The translations under genes were made by a program, and so were the position numbers. From positions 186,001-250,000 of the forward strand of contig NZ_UWFN01000116.1 in the NCBI RefSeq assembly GCF_900602065.1: a stretch of DNA of 64,000 nt. The letters run 5' to 3'. Numbering within the stretch: position 1 is the stretch's first letter; every line of letters starts with the position of its first letter. Below the pieces are notes generated by a model. The model searched no databases, was not told the DNA's origin, and saw only the letters and a list, made by a program, of their open reading frames with translations. Positions 8,027-18,674 of this stretch are shown one piece after another. Source of the DNA: Pseudomonas viridiflava. Lineage in GTDB: Bacteria; Pseudomonadota; Gammaproteobacteria; Pseudomonadales; Pseudomonadaceae.

Positions 8027-8145
8027 GATTTTTTATCCTGATGGGGTACTCAACGCTGGAGTCGCCGGGCAGTTTCTGGTCTATTGGGCCCTTGAATGCC
8101 GATCAACAGCGCATAATCCAGCTTCCGCAAACAGGTAATTTTTTG

Positions 8146-8535
8146 ATGTCTGCCCAACCGTTCAAGCACCTCCTCTCGACTCTGACCCTTCTCGCTTCCC
8201 TGACCGCGGCCTCCAATGCAATGGCTCACGCGCACCTGGAGAGCCAGTTGCCCGCTGCCAGTAGCACCGTCAGCAGCCCCAAGGAGCTACGCCTGCATTT
8301 CTCGGAAGGCGTTGAAGAAAAATTCACCAAAGTCAGCATTACCTCAACCACCCCGGGTGGCAAAACTCTGGTTGAGCCGGTCCCTGGTATTGCAACTGAT
8401 CCCGCCGACAAGAAAACCCTCATCGTCACGCCAACCTCGCCGCTGGCGGCTGGAGACTACAAGGTCGAATGGCACGCAGTATCCGTTGACACGCACAAGA
8501 GCGAAGGCAGCTATAGCTTCACCGTAAGCCCCTGA
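8146..8535 (+). CDS. copC: Periplasmic copper-binding protein CopC (YobA-like)
   Basis: 129 residues. The signal peptide ends in SNAMAHA, so the mature chain begins with an N-terminal histidine (AHAHLESQLPAASSTV), the usual copper ligand of the CopC fold; the rest has the S-S-P-K-E-L-R-L-H-F-S and D-T-H-K-S-E-G-S-Y-x-F-T-V blocks of the family. It carries copper in the periplasm and works with CopD, whose gene starts three bases downstream. The reading frame extends further upstream, but the ATG at 8146 gives a normal signal peptide. The Met-rich copper(I) site of larger CopC proteins is absent. Confidence 0.9.
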   Translation: MSAQPFKHLLSTLTLLASLTAASNAMAHAHLESQLPAASSTVSSPKELRLHFSEGVEEKFTKVSITSTTPGGKTLVEPVPGIATDPADKKTLIVTPTSPLAAGDYKVEWHAVSVDTHKSEGSYSFTVSP

Positions 8536-8538
8536 TTC

Positions 8539-9399
8539 ATGCAGACCGCACTCATCCTGTGTCGCTTCGTGCACTTCTGGGTGCTGCTGATGCTGTTCGG
8601 GATTTATCTTTCACAGCAGCTCCTGTTGCGCACTCACCTGGCTCGCGCAGCTCACCTTCAGCCGATCAAGGTCCTGCGATGGCTTACAGCGCTCGGGTTG
8701 GCCAGCGCCATTGCCTGGCTGATGCTGACCGCTGCGAGCATGGCCGGCAGCTGGGCGGATAGCGTGGCCCCGACAACCTTGCTACTGGTCCTTGGCCACA
8801 CGGCTTTCGGCAAGTTGTGGGTCTGGCACATGGTTTTGAATCTGGCGCTGCTGCTTTTACTGGTCCGCAACCAGCGCTTGCCATGGTTGTATCTGCTGCT
8901 CGCTACCTTGCTGCTGGCGACATTGGCCCCCATTGGACACGTGGCGATGTTCGACGGTGTATACGGTCAGTTGCTGATCCTCAACCAGTTCGTTCATCTG
9001 TTGGCGGTCGGAGCATGGCTGGGCGGTCTAGGTCTGTTGCTGACGCTGCTGCGTAAACCCTCGGATGTCGATATGCGAGGGGTATTGCTGCGCTTTGGCG
9101 GCTTCGGTTATGTCATGGTGGCGCTGATTATCCTGACTGGATTGGTCAACGTGCGGGTCATGAGTGGTGCGCCGTGGCCGACGCCCGCTTTGTCCGGCTT
9201 TGGCCTGGTGCTCGGCATCAAAGTGGCCATGGTGTTGTGCATGCTCGCACTCGCACTGTTCAACCGACTGGCGCTCAATCGCGGCACGGTGCGGCTAGAC
9301 CGGGTGCGTATCAGCGTAGCGTTTGAATGCCTGTTTGGTATGGCCGCACTGGCGGCGGTTTCTCTGCTGGGCACCTTGCCGCCGATGCTTGCCGACTGA
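8539..9399 (+). CDS. copD: Inner-membrane copper transport protein CopD
   Basis: 286 residues with about eight transmembrane helices and the CopD pattern: RFVHFWVLLMLFG at the N-terminus, FGKLWVWHMVLNLALLLLL, GHVAMFDGVYGQLLILNQFVHLLAVGAWLGGL (His residues probably binding copper) and ILTGLVNVRVMSG near the C-terminus. It is thought to move copper across the inner membrane together with CopC. It is co-transcribed with copC (3-bp gap). No copRS-like regulator is next to it. Confidence 0.92.
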   Translation: MQTALILCRFVHFWVLLMLFGIYLSQQLLLRTHLARAAHLQPIKVLRWLTALGLASAIAWLMLTAASMAGSWADSVAPTTLLLVLGHTAFGKLWVWHMVLNLALLLLLVRNQRLPWLYLLLATLLLATLAPIGHVAMFDGVYGQLLILNQFVHLLAVGAWLGGLGLLLTLLRKPSDVDMRGVLLRFGGFGYVMVALIILTGLVNVRVMSGAPWPTPALSGFGLVLGIKVAMVLCMLALALFNRLALNRGTVRLDRVRISVAFECLFGMAALAAVSLLGTLPPMLAD

Positions 9400-9486
9400 A
9401 TCGAATTTGACCGCAAGACCCGGAGTGCAGGCGGTCCACTCGCCCAATAAGCTGAGGCTCATCGTATCCGTGCAAGGTATCGGCTC

Positions 9487-10584
9487 ATGACACGCAACAA
9501 ATCATCATCGTCGGCAACCGAAAATGACCCGCGCTGGAAAGCGGTGCTGACCCGCGATGCCTCAGCAGACGAGCAGTTCGTCTACGGCGTACGGACCACT
9601 GGCGTCTACTGCCGCCCGAGCAGTCTGTCGCGCCTGCCCAACCCCGATAACGTTGTATTTTTTGACAGCGTCGAGCAAGCCGAAGCGGCCGGGTATCGAC
9701 CCAGCAAACGTGCCGCAGCAGACCAAAGCCATGTCGCACGGATGCACGCCGCCCTGGTCTCCTGCGCTTGTCGTCGCATCGAAGACGCAGATATTGCTCC
9801 CAGTTTGAAAGAGCTTGCCGAGAGTTCGGGGCTCAGCCCCTATCATTTTCATCGGGTGTTCAAGGCGGTGACGGGGTTGACGCCCAAAGCGTATGCCAAT
9901 GCACACCGGGCCAAAAAGATCCGCCATCAGTTGTATTCGGGAGGCTCGATCACCGACGCCCTGTACGACGCCGGCTTCAACTCCAGCAGTCGTTTCTATG
10001 CGGCGTCTGACGGGTTGCTGGGCATGAAACCGGTGCAATATCGAAAGGGTGGCCATGACACCGAGATACATTTCGCGATTGGCGAATGCTCGCTGGGCTC
10101 GATTCTGGTTGCCCAGAGTCAGCTCGGCGTGTGCGCCATCCTGCTGGGTGACGATCCGGAGTTGCTGGTGCGTGACTTTCAGGACCAGTTCCGCCACGCA
10201 ACCCTGGTCGGTGCGGACGACGATTTCGAGCAGATGATCGCTCGGGTGGTGGGTTTTATTGAATCACCAAACCTGGGGCTGGACCTGCCTCTGGATATGC
10301 GCGGCACAGCCTTTCAACAGCGGGTCTGGCTGGCACTCAAGGAGATACCGCCGGGCAGTACCGCGAGCTACGCGGAAATTGCCCAACGCATCGGCGCGCC
10401 CACCTCCTTTCGAGCAGTAGCCATGGCCTGCGGCGCCAACAAGCTGGCAGTGGCCATTCCCTGCCACCGAGTGGTGCGCAGTGACGGCGGTCTCTCTGGG
10501 TATCGGTGGGGCGTAGAGCGCAAGCAACAATTGCTGGATCGGGAGAGTGAGTTGGCTCAAGCCCCCGGTGGCTCCCACAGATGA
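9487..10584 (+). CDS. ada: Ada-like methyltransferase/regulator with degraded N-terminal zinc site
   Basis: 365 residues with the three parts of Ada in order: N-terminal Ada-Zn domain (about 12-78), AraC-type helix-turn-helix (about 90-185) and O6-methylguanine-DNA methyltransferase (about 195-355). The MGMT active site AIPCHRV is intact with C326. In the N-terminal domain only C42 is kept (YCRPSS); the positions of the other three zinc cysteines are S46, S73 and A76 (RPSKRA instead of RPCKRC). Repair of O6-methylguanine should therefore work, while zinc-dependent phosphotriester repair and the methylation switch that turns Ada into an activator are doubtful. It is a single gene behind copD with an 87-bp gap. 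An AAGG nine bases before the ATG supports the start. Confidence 0.9.
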   Translation: MTRNKSSSSATENDPRWKAVLTRDASADEQFVYGVRTTGVYCRPSSLSRLPNPDNVVFFDSVEQAEAAGYRPSKRAAADQSHVARMHAALVSCACRRIEDADIAPSLKELAESSGLSPYHFHRVFKAVTGLTPKAYANAHRAKKIRHQLYSGGSITDALYDAGFNSSSRFYAASDGLLGMKPVQYRKGGHDTEIHFAIGECSLGSILVAQSQLGVCAILLGDDPELLVRDFQDQFRHATLVGADDDFEQMIARVVGFIESPNLGLDLPLDMRGTAFQQRVWLALKEIPPGSTASYAEIAQRIGAPTSFRAVAMACGANKLAVAIPCHRVVRSDGGLSGYRWGVERKQQLLDRESELAQAPGGSHR

Positions 10585-11008
10585 AACGCGGTTTTCCTGT
10601 GGGAGCCGGGCTTGCCCGCGATATCGGCACCTCGGTACATCTGACAGACCGTGTCGCCTATATCGCGAGCAAGCTCGGCTCCTACAGATCGAATGCAGCC
10701 AGGCTATGGCTCAGGTACCGCTGATGAAACGCGGTTTTCCTGTGGGAGCCGGGCTTGCCCGCGATACCGGCACCTCGGTACATCTGACAGACCGTGTCGC
10801 CTATATCGCGAGCAAGCTCGGCTCCTACAGATCGAATGCAGCCCGACTATGGCTCAGGTGCCGCTGATGAAACGCGGTTTTCCTGTGGGAGCGGTGCTTG
10901 CCCGCGATACCGGCACCTCGGTACATCTGACAGACCGCGTCATCTATATCGCGAGCAAGCCTGGCTCCAACAGATCGAATGCAGCCCGACTATGGCTCAG
11001 TTGCGGCT
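10580..11008. repeat. Three tandem 143-bp REPIN units
   Basis: Three near-identical units begin at 10580, 10723 and 10866. Each carries a pair of inverted Pseudomonas REP sequences, GTGGGAGCCGGGCTTGCCCGCGAT and the matching arm around CGAGCAAGCTCGGCTCCTAC, so each is one REPIN. The last unit ends at the stop of the acuI-like gene. Open frames of over 100 codons run through the array but are by-products of the repeat. Confidence 0.92.
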
Positions 11009-11990
11009 AGCGGTTTACATCCACGACTACCCTGCCCCGGACCTCACCCGCCAGTAGTCTGGGCGCGATGTCGATCACGTCGCCCAGGCCGATTTCACGG
11101 CTGATCAGCGGCAGTAACGAAAGATCCAGATCTGTCGCGAGCCTGGCCCAGGCAGCCACTCTGTCCTCGCGAGGCCGGGTGACGCTGTCGATGCCCGCGA
11201 GGGTAATGCCACGCAAAATGAACGGTGCGACCGACGCGGGAAACTCCATGCCCTGCGCCAGGCCACACGCGGCTACCGTGCCGCGATAACGAGTGGCCGC
11301 GCAGATATTGGCCAGTGTATGACTGCCAATCGAATCGATGGCACCCGCCCAGCGCTCTTTGGTCAAGGGCCTCCCGGGTTCCGATAACGTGTGCCGATCA
11401 ATGATCTCGGCCGCCCCCAGTTGCTCAAGGTAAGAGGTTTCATTCAAGCGCCCGGTGGACGCCACTACCCGGTAGCCCAGTCGGGCAAGGATGGCCACAG
11501 CAAAACTTCCCACGCCACCATTGGCTCCAGTGACCAACACTTCGCCTTTGTCCGGCGTCACTCCGTTGTTTTCCAGCGCCATCACCGCCAGCATCGCCGT
11601 GTAACCTGCCGTCCCGATCGCCATGGCTTGTGCGGCACTGAATGCCTCAGGCAAAGGGATCAACCATTTGCCTTGCAGGCGGGCTTTCTGCGCCAGCCCA
11701 CCCCAATGCCCCTCTCCAACACCCCAGCCATTGAGTAGTACCTGATCGCCGACCGCAAAATCCGCATGGCTGCTGACGGTCACCGTTCCGGCCAGATCCA
11801 CACCGGGCACCATCGGAAAGCTGCGTACGATAGGTCCTTCGCCCGTGATCGCCAGCCCATCCTTGTAGTTCAGGGTGCTGTACGACACGTCAACGGTCAC
11901 GTCGCCTTCCGGCAGCGATTCCTCGCTGACCTCAGCCAGCGTCGAGCGATAACCCGTGTCGTCTTTTTCGATCAAGATGCCTTTGAACAT
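11007..11990 (-). CDS. acuI: AcuI/YhdH-type NADPH-dependent acrylyl-CoA (quinone) reductase
   Basis: 327 residues from the ATG at 11990, with GGAGG five bases upstream; the frame extends further but without a good start. It is a medium-chain dehydrogenase/reductase without the zinc ligands. Family blocks are [49 protein letters not shown] and the nucleotide-binding [18 protein letters not shown]. YhdH/AcuI proteins reduce acryloyl-CoA to propionyl-CoA and so remove a toxic electrophile. A TetR operator sits 16 bases before the gene, and the TetR gene is next upstream on the same strand. Confidence 0.88.
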   Translation of the reverse strand: MFKGILIEKDDTGYRSTLAEVSEESLPEGDVTVDVSYSTLNYKDGLAITGEGPIVRSFPMVPGVDLAGTVTVSSHADFAVGDQVLLNGWGVGEGHWGGLAQKARLQGKWLIPLPEAFSAAQAMAIGTAGYTAMLAVMALENNGVTPDKGEVLVTGANGGVGSFAVAILARLGYRVVASTGRLNETSYLEQLGAAEIIDRHTLSEPGRPLTKERWAGAIDSIGSHTLANICAATRYRGTVAACGLAQGMEFPASVAPFILRGITLAGIDSVTRPREDRVAAWARLATDLDLSLLPLISREIGLGDVIDIAPRLLAGEVRGRVVVDVNR

Positions 11991-12005
11991 GCTTGCCTCC
12001 AATTT

Positions 12006-12018
12006 AGACCGATCGTCT
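12006..12018. promoter_or_regulatory. TetR (AcuR-like) operator in front of acuI
   Basis: AGACCGATCGTCT (AGAC-N5-GTCT), identical to the copy in front of the tetR gene at 12683-12695. Confidence 0.75.
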
Positions 12019-12036
12019 TTTAATACTTGAAAAGGT

Positions 12037-12669
12037 TCATTGCGGCAGCCCGCGAAGAAACCCCGAAATATAGGTGTTAAGCGGTGCATCACTGGCAACC
12101 AGACGCGCACGTAGCACGGCACCTTCCCAGCCAATCCAGAAGAACGCCGCCAACTCATCGCAATCAGCATGACGCGCCAGCTCACCTTGCACTTGAGCCG
12201 CACGAAAACAAGCGCTCAAGCGCGTTTGCCAATCGCGAAAGATACCCTCCAGAACCTCCCGAAAACCTTCAGGCAGCATGCTGACTTCCTGCCCGAGATT
12301 GCCCACCAGACAGCCACGCCGATAATCATGACGCGCCATGCCCGCTTTGGCGTTTTGCACAAATCCCACCAGACGCTCAAGGGGCGTCAGCGTTTCATCG
12401 AGCAGCCAGCGATCCAGCTTTTGCGAGAAGTAATCGGCGTAGCTCTCCAGTACGGCGTGGCCGAACGCTTCCTTGCTGGGAAAGTAGTGATAGAAAGAGC
12501 CCTTGGGCACCCCCACCCGTTTGAGGATGTAATCGATGCCGGTAGCGGTAAAACCCTGCTCAGTCAGTACTTCAGTGCCGCAGCGGATCAGCACTTCGCG
12601 GGTTTCGAAATTTTCCCTGTCGACCTTGGGTGGCCTGCCTGGGCGGCGTTTCAATGCGGGTATAGTCAT
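12037..12669 (-). CDS. acuR: TetR-family repressor, AcuR-like
   Basis: 210 residues. After a basic arm ([12 protein letters not shown]) comes the TetR helix-turn-helix: [47 protein letters not shown] (about 24-70). The ligand domain has the [12 protein letters not shown] block typical of the AcuR/YcdC-like branch. It is transcribed toward the acuI-like gene and away from the nitronate monooxygenase gene, and identical 13-bp operators lie at both promoters, so it most likely represses itself, acuI and perhaps the divergent gene. The ATG at 12669 is the first ATG of the frame; no strong ribosome-binding site is seen before it. The inducer is unknown; acrylate is the one known for AcuR. Confidence 0.85.
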   Translation of the reverse strand: MTIPALKRRPGRPPKVDRENFETREVLIRCGTEVLTEQGFTATGIDYILKRVGVPKGSFYHYFPSKEAFGHAVLESYADYFSQKLDRWLLDETLTPLERLVGFVQNAKAGMARHDYRRGCLVGNLGQEVSMLPEGFREVLEGIFRDWQTRLSACFRAAQVQGELARHADCDELAAFFWIGWEGAVLRARLVASDAPLNTYISGFLRGLPQ

Positions 12670-12682
12670 GGGAGGCAATATT

Positions 12683-12695
12683 AGACCGATCGTCT
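12683..12695. promoter_or_regulatory. TetR (AcuR-like) operator between tetR and the nitronate monooxygenase gene
   Basis: Second identical copy of AGACCGATCGTCT, 14 bases ahead of the tetR ATG and 89 bases ahead of the divergent gene. It can control both directions. Confidence 0.75.
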
Positions 12696-12783
12696 CTTAT
12701 GTCAAATACGCTCAGTGACCGGTTGCCAAATGCCGCTCACACACGCTCAATAGCGTTTCCCCAAAAAACCGCACGGAGCCTTT

Positions 12784-14729
<1,946 letters not shown>

Positions 14730-15410
14730 ATGCCGCTCGACAGTACCGACTTCGCTGCAATCTGGTTGACCCTGAAACTTGCGTCGCTGACTACCTTGAT
14801 TCTGTTGGTGATCGGCACGCCTATCGCCTTATGGCTGGCCCATACCCGCTCCTGGCTCAAAGGCCCGATCGGGGCCATTGTCGCCTTGCCTCTGGTGCTA
14901 CCGCCCACGGTCATCGGGTTTTACCTGCTGTTATTGCTCGGCCCTAACGGTACTGTCGGTCAACTGACTCAAAGCCTGGGTTTGGGAACGCTGACGTTCA
15001 CCTTTCCTGGTTTGGTCATTGGTTCGGTGCTTTATTCCATGCCCTTTGTTGTGCAGCCTTTGCAAAACGCCTTCTCTGCCATTGGTACACGCCCGCTGGA
15101 AGTGGCGGCGACGTTGCGCGCCAACCCTTGGGATACCTTTTTCAGTGTGGTATTGCCGCTTGCCAAGCCTGGCTTCATCACCGGCGCGATTCTGGGTTTC
15201 GCGCACACGGTCGGCGAGTTTGGCGTGGTGTTGATGATCGGCGGCAATATCCCGGACAAGACCCGCGTGGTTTCCGTACAGATCTTCGATCATGTGGAAT
15301 CCATGGAGTACCTGCAGGCGCATTGGCTGGCGGGTTCGATGGTAGTGTTTTCTTTCCTGGTTCTTCTGGCGCTTTACTCAAGCGGCAAGACCAAAGCGGC
15401 CTGGAGCTGA
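14730..15410 (+). CDS. modB: Molybdate ABC transporter permease
   Basis: 226 residues with five transmembrane helices. The cytoplasmic coupling loop has the EAA-type sequence [50 protein letters not shown], including the conserved G-E-F-G. It forms the membrane channel of the ModABC importer. It starts at the base after the modA stop and is followed by modC after three bases. Confidence 0.95.
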   Translation: MPLDSTDFAAIWLTLKLASLTTLILLVIGTPIALWLAHTRSWLKGPIGAIVALPLVLPPTVIGFYLLLLLGPNGTVGQLTQSLGLGTLTFTFPGLVIGSVLYSMPFVVQPLQNAFSAIGTRPLEVAATLRANPWDTFFSVVLPLAKPGFITGAILGFAHTVGEFGVVLMIGGNIPDKTRVVSVQIFDHVESMEYLQAHWLAGSMVVFSFLVLLALYSSGKTKAAWS

Positions 15411-15413
15411 TCC

Positions 15414-16502
15414 ATGACTTCCGAGATCCAGGTGCGGTTGCAGATGGAATACCCGGCCTTCAGCGTAGACGTCGATCTACGCTTACCAGGGCGCGGAGTG
15501 ACTGCGCTGTATGGCCACTCGGGCTCGGGCAAGACCACTTGCCTGCGCTGCATTGCGGGGCTGGAAAAACCTCGGCAAGGGTTCATTCAAATCAACGATG
15601 AGGTCTGGCAGGACACTGCCAAAAGCCTGTTCGTGCCCCCGCACAAACGCGCACTCGGTTATGTTTTTCAGGAAGCGAGCCTGTTCCCGCATTTATCGGT
15701 GCGGGGCAATCTGGAGTTTGGCCTGCGCCGTATTGCGGCCGATCAGCGCCATGTCGACCTGCACCACGCCACACAGTTACTGGGCATCGAACACCTGCTG
15801 GAGCGACGCCCTGACAAGCTCTCCGGTGGAGAACGACAACGGGTGGGTATCGCCAGAGCGCTGCTGACCAGCCCGCGCCTGCTGTTGCTCGACGAACCTC
15901 TCGCGGCGCTGGACGCGAAACGCAAAAGTGAAATTCTGCCGTATCTGGAACGCCTGCACGATGGGCTGGAGATCCCCATGCTCTACGTCAGCCATTCCCA
16001 GGACGAGGTGGCGCGTCTGGCCGATCATCTGGTCCTCATGAGCGACGGCAAAGCCTTGGCCAGCGGTCCCATTGGCGAAACCCTGGCGCGACTGGACTTA
16101 CCCATGGCCATGGGCGACGACGCTGGCGTGGTCATTGAAGGCTCTGTCGTTGCCTACGACGCCGAGTATCAATTGCTCAGCGTCGCCCTGCCCCACAGTG
16201 ACCTGCGCATGCGCCTTGCCCATACGCCACTGCCGTCAGGCAAGGTTTTGCGCTTCAAGGTGCAGGCCCGGGACGTCAGCCTCAACCTGCACCCGGACGA
16301 CCAGAGCAGCATCCTCAATCGGCTGCCAGTCACCGTGATCAGCGAGATCCCCGCAGACAATACGGCGCACGTGCTGGTCCGCCTGGACGCGGCAGGCACG
16401 CCTTTGTTGGCGCGGATCACCCGATACTCGCGTGATCAATTGCGGCTAGTGCCGGGACAGCAACTCTGGGCACAGATCAAATCGGTGGCGGTCCTGGCCT
16501 GA
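15414..16502 (+). CDS. modC: Molybdate ABC transporter ATPase
   Basis: 362 residues. Walker A GHSGSGKT at 34-41, Q-loop in [10 protein letters not shown], signature LSGGERQRV, Walker [13 protein letters not shown] and the switch histidine in YVSHSQDEV. The last ~70 residues form a TOBE (Mop) domain that binds molybdate and gives feedback control. It powers ModB. It is last in the operon, with a 68-bp gap to the topoisomerase gene. Confidence 0.95.
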   Translation: MTSEIQVRLQMEYPAFSVDVDLRLPGRGVTALYGHSGSGKTTCLRCIAGLEKPRQGFIQINDEVWQDTAKSLFVPPHKRALGYVFQEASLFPHLSVRGNLEFGLRRIAADQRHVDLHHATQLLGIEHLLERRPDKLSGGERQRVGIARALLTSPRLLLLDEPLAALDAKRKSEILPYLERLHDGLEIPMLYVSHSQDEVARLADHLVLMSDGKALASGPIGETLARLDLPMAMGDDAGVVIEGSVVAYDAEYQLLSVALPHSDLRMRLAHTPLPSGKVLRFKVQARDVSLNLHPDDQSSILNRLPVTVISEIPADNTAHVLVRLDAAGTPLLARITRYSRDQLRLVPGQQLWAQIKSVAVLA

Positions 16503-16570
16503 TCACAAATACTGGGCACCCCTGAGAACCGCTGCGGTCAATCCACATAACTGCCCTGTGGATTGCTGCC

Positions 16571-17623
16571 ATGCCTGATTCGACTGTCGTTGACCAACTG
16601 CCTCCAGACCTGCATTACGTTGAGGATACGCAAGCCGGTTTTACCCGAAAGATCCTGCGAGGCAAGTTTGTCTATTTCGACAGAGACGGCCAACGCATTC
16701 GCGACGAAGCGGAAATCAAGCGCATCAATGCACTTGTCATCCCCCCGGCTTATACCGACGTCTGGATTTGCCCTGACCCGCGCGGACATTTACAAGCCAC
16801 CGGACGCGATGCACGTGGCCGCAAGCAATACCGCTATCACCCACGCTGGCGGGAAGTGCGTGATCAGAACAAATACTCACGCATGATCGAATTCGGCCTG
16901 GCGTTGCCCAAGGTCCGGAAGAAAATCGAAGCGCAGCTTGCAGAGCCCGGTATTGGCCGTGACAAGGTAATGGCGACTGTAGTTTCGCTACTCGATGCGA
17001 CACTGATCCGCATTGGCAACAGCCAGTACGCCCGGGACAACCGTTCCTATGGATTGACCACCTTGCGCAACAAACACGTTGAGGTGCGTGGCAACGATAT
17101 TCTGTTTGAGTTTCGCGGCAAGAGCGGCGTCGAGCATCAGATCAGCGTCACCGACCGCCGACTGGCGAAGGTCATCAAACGCTGCATGGAGTTGCCTGGC
17201 CAGAACCTGTTCCAGTATCTGGACGACAAAGGCGAACGCCATACCGTGAGTTCTTCGGATATCAACGCGTACCTGCATCAGCTCACAGGCGCGGACTTTA
17301 CGGCCAAAGACTACCGTACCTGGGCGGGCAGCGCGTTGGCATTGGCCACACTGCGCAAGCTGCATTGGGAACCTGAAGCAGACGCAAAAAAACATATCGT
17401 CGAGATGGTGAAGGAGGTCGCCCGGCAGTTGGGGAACACCCCTGCGATCTGCCGCAAGTGTTATATCCATCCGGCGGTACTGGAAGGCTTCCTGCTCGGT
17501 GAGCTCGCCCTGTTACCGCGAACCCGGCAACGTAAAGGCTTGCGCCTGGAAGAAGTTGCCCTCGCAACTTATCTGCAGAATCTGGCGGAAAAAGTCGCTA
17601 TTGAGTCATCGGGCAAAGCATGA
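16571..17623 (+). CDS. DNA topoisomerase IB (poxvirus type)
   Basis: 350 residues. The N-terminal domain (TRKILRGKFVYFDRDGQRIRDE, then IPPAYTDVWICPDPRGHLQATGRDARGRKQYRYHPRWRE) and the catalytic core (NSQYARDNRSYGLTTLRNKHVEV, KDYRTWAGSALALATL) match bacterial relatives of vaccinia topoisomerase I. The nucleophilic tyrosine is in CRKCYIHPAV near the C-terminus. It relaxes positive and negative supercoils by a 3'-phosphotyrosyl intermediate. It stands alone after modC, with GGATTG upstream of the ATG. Confidence 0.92.
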   Translation: MPDSTVVDQLPPDLHYVEDTQAGFTRKILRGKFVYFDRDGQRIRDEAEIKRINALVIPPAYTDVWICPDPRGHLQATGRDARGRKQYRYHPRWREVRDQNKYSRMIEFGLALPKVRKKIEAQLAEPGIGRDKVMATVVSLLDATLIRIGNSQYARDNRSYGLTTLRNKHVEVRGNDILFEFRGKSGVEHQISVTDRRLAKVIKRCMELPGQNLFQYLDDKGERHTVSSSDINAYLHQLTGADFTAKDYRTWAGSALALATLRKLHWEPEADAKKHIVEMVKEVARQLGNTPAICRKCYIHPAVLEGFLLGELALLPRTRQRKGLRLEEVALATYLQNLAEKVAIESSGKA

Positions 17624-17680
17624 CGCGCAACCGGCGCTTGAAAGGATGCAAGTCAGCGACAGAAGCATGTCGCGTTGTGA

Positions 17681-18058
17681 TCAAGGCTTTAGCTTTTCAA
17701 CCTCGGTGCGCCTGTCTTCAGTTTCGTAGCCGCTGGACAGCTCCTCCAGGGTCGACACGAAGTGCCGGACGGCATGCTGGACTTCAGCCAACAACAGTTC
17801 CGGGCTGGCCGGTCCATCATCAAGTTTGCCTGGCGCGCTGTCTGTCTTGACTCGTGCTGCCCGACGATTAGTCAGGACGTACTGAACATCAACACCAGCC
17901 CGGGCCAATGCCGCGAGATAATCCGCTCTGGGTGCACGCTCACCGCCTTCATACTTGCCTTGGGCATTGGCTGCGACGCCCCCCAGCAAACCAAAATCAC
18001 GCTGGGACAGCCCTAGCCGCCCGCGCTCCTCACGGAGCCTTTTACCTATCTCTTTCAT
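17681..18058 (-). CDS. XRE-family transcriptional regulator
   Basis: 125 residues. The N-terminal Cro/CI helix-turn-helix covers about 1-60: RLREERGRLGLSQRDFGLLGGVAANAQGKYEGGERAPRADYLAAL. The remainder, DVQYVLTNRR onwards, ends in a charged, probably coiled segment. It is closely similar to the regulator at 30803-31171 (shared SQRxFGxxGGVxANAQGKYExGxRAPxADYLAA), so the two are paralogues. Phage and tailocin regulators often look like this. The ATG at 18058 begins the HTH domain; a TTG seven codons upstream is an alternative. No target is evident. Confidence 0.8.
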   Translation of the reverse strand: MKEIGKRLREERGRLGLSQRDFGLLGGVAANAQGKYEGGERAPRADYLAALARAGVDVQYVLTNRRAARVKTDSAPGKLDDGPASPELLLAEVQHAVRHFVSTLEELSSGYETEDRRTEVEKLKP

Positions 18059-18151
18059 GGATCTGCTTGCTCCACACAAGGTCCGTTAGTTCATCAGACA
18101 TCACGGAATTAAACCGCCAATACCGAACTCGGCACAACAGGCGAAGAGACT

Positions 18152-18167
18152 GTAGGACCGGTCCTAC
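18152..18167. repeat. Perfect 16-bp palindrome
   Basis: GTAGGACCGGTCCTAC, alone in the 358-bp gap between the XRE gene and the next gene. It could be an operator. The rest of the gap shows nothing else apart from a GGAG before the ATG at 18417. Confidence 0.5.
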
Positions 18168-18416
18168 ATGAAAAACCAACAACTCTGACATATGTAACTG
18201 GCTGCAAAACATCTACGCCTGAGCACTCCAGACGACTGCGAGACCACGCCGGCCAAAAGCAAAACCCACACGTCGATGACCCCTCTCAAGCCGACAGGTT
18301 GCCTTGTCATTGCGTGCGAACCAGCCGACGAAGTGCGGCTGCGTGCATTGCCACGTACCCGATTGAACGATCCGCAGTCTTGCCTGATCGTATTCTGTAA
18401 CTGACGGAGATCGAAG

Positions 18417-18611
18417 ATGCCCCATGACAAACGCACTAATCGCGGCAACAATCTCAACGACCCGGAGCAAAGCCCGGCTGACATTGCCGACCATCAGCAG
18501 CGCACTCGAGAGTCCAGAACCGAAGAGGCGCAAACGGGCAATCAGCAGGACGATCAGGGCCATGCCCCGAAGGTCCCGACACAGCCCGACACCGACAAGC
18601 TCAAACCCTGA
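18417..18611 (+). CDS. Small hydrophilic hypothetical protein
   Basis: 64 residues, almost entirely charged and polar (N, D, Q, E, R, T, P), with no hydrophobic segment, so it is probably disordered in solution. A good GGAG lies eight bases before the ATG. It sits just ahead of the uvrA2-like gene on the same strand with a 63-bp gap. I do not recognise a domain; stress-related disordered proteins of this type are common in Pseudomonas, but that is only a resemblance. Confidence 0.6.
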   Translation: MPHDKRTNRGNNLNDPEQSPADIADHQQRTRESRTEEAQTGNQQDDQGHAPKVPTQPDTDKLKP

Positions 18612-18674
18612 TCTGCTCCCTCCTGCAACAGGCGCGCGCCCTGCCGTCGCCATTTTGAACGACAAGGCTGGACG

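Noticed and set aside
10547..11057. Three overlapping long open frames in the REPIN array
   Set aside because: They repeat the same peptide because the DNA is repeated; no independent coding signal.
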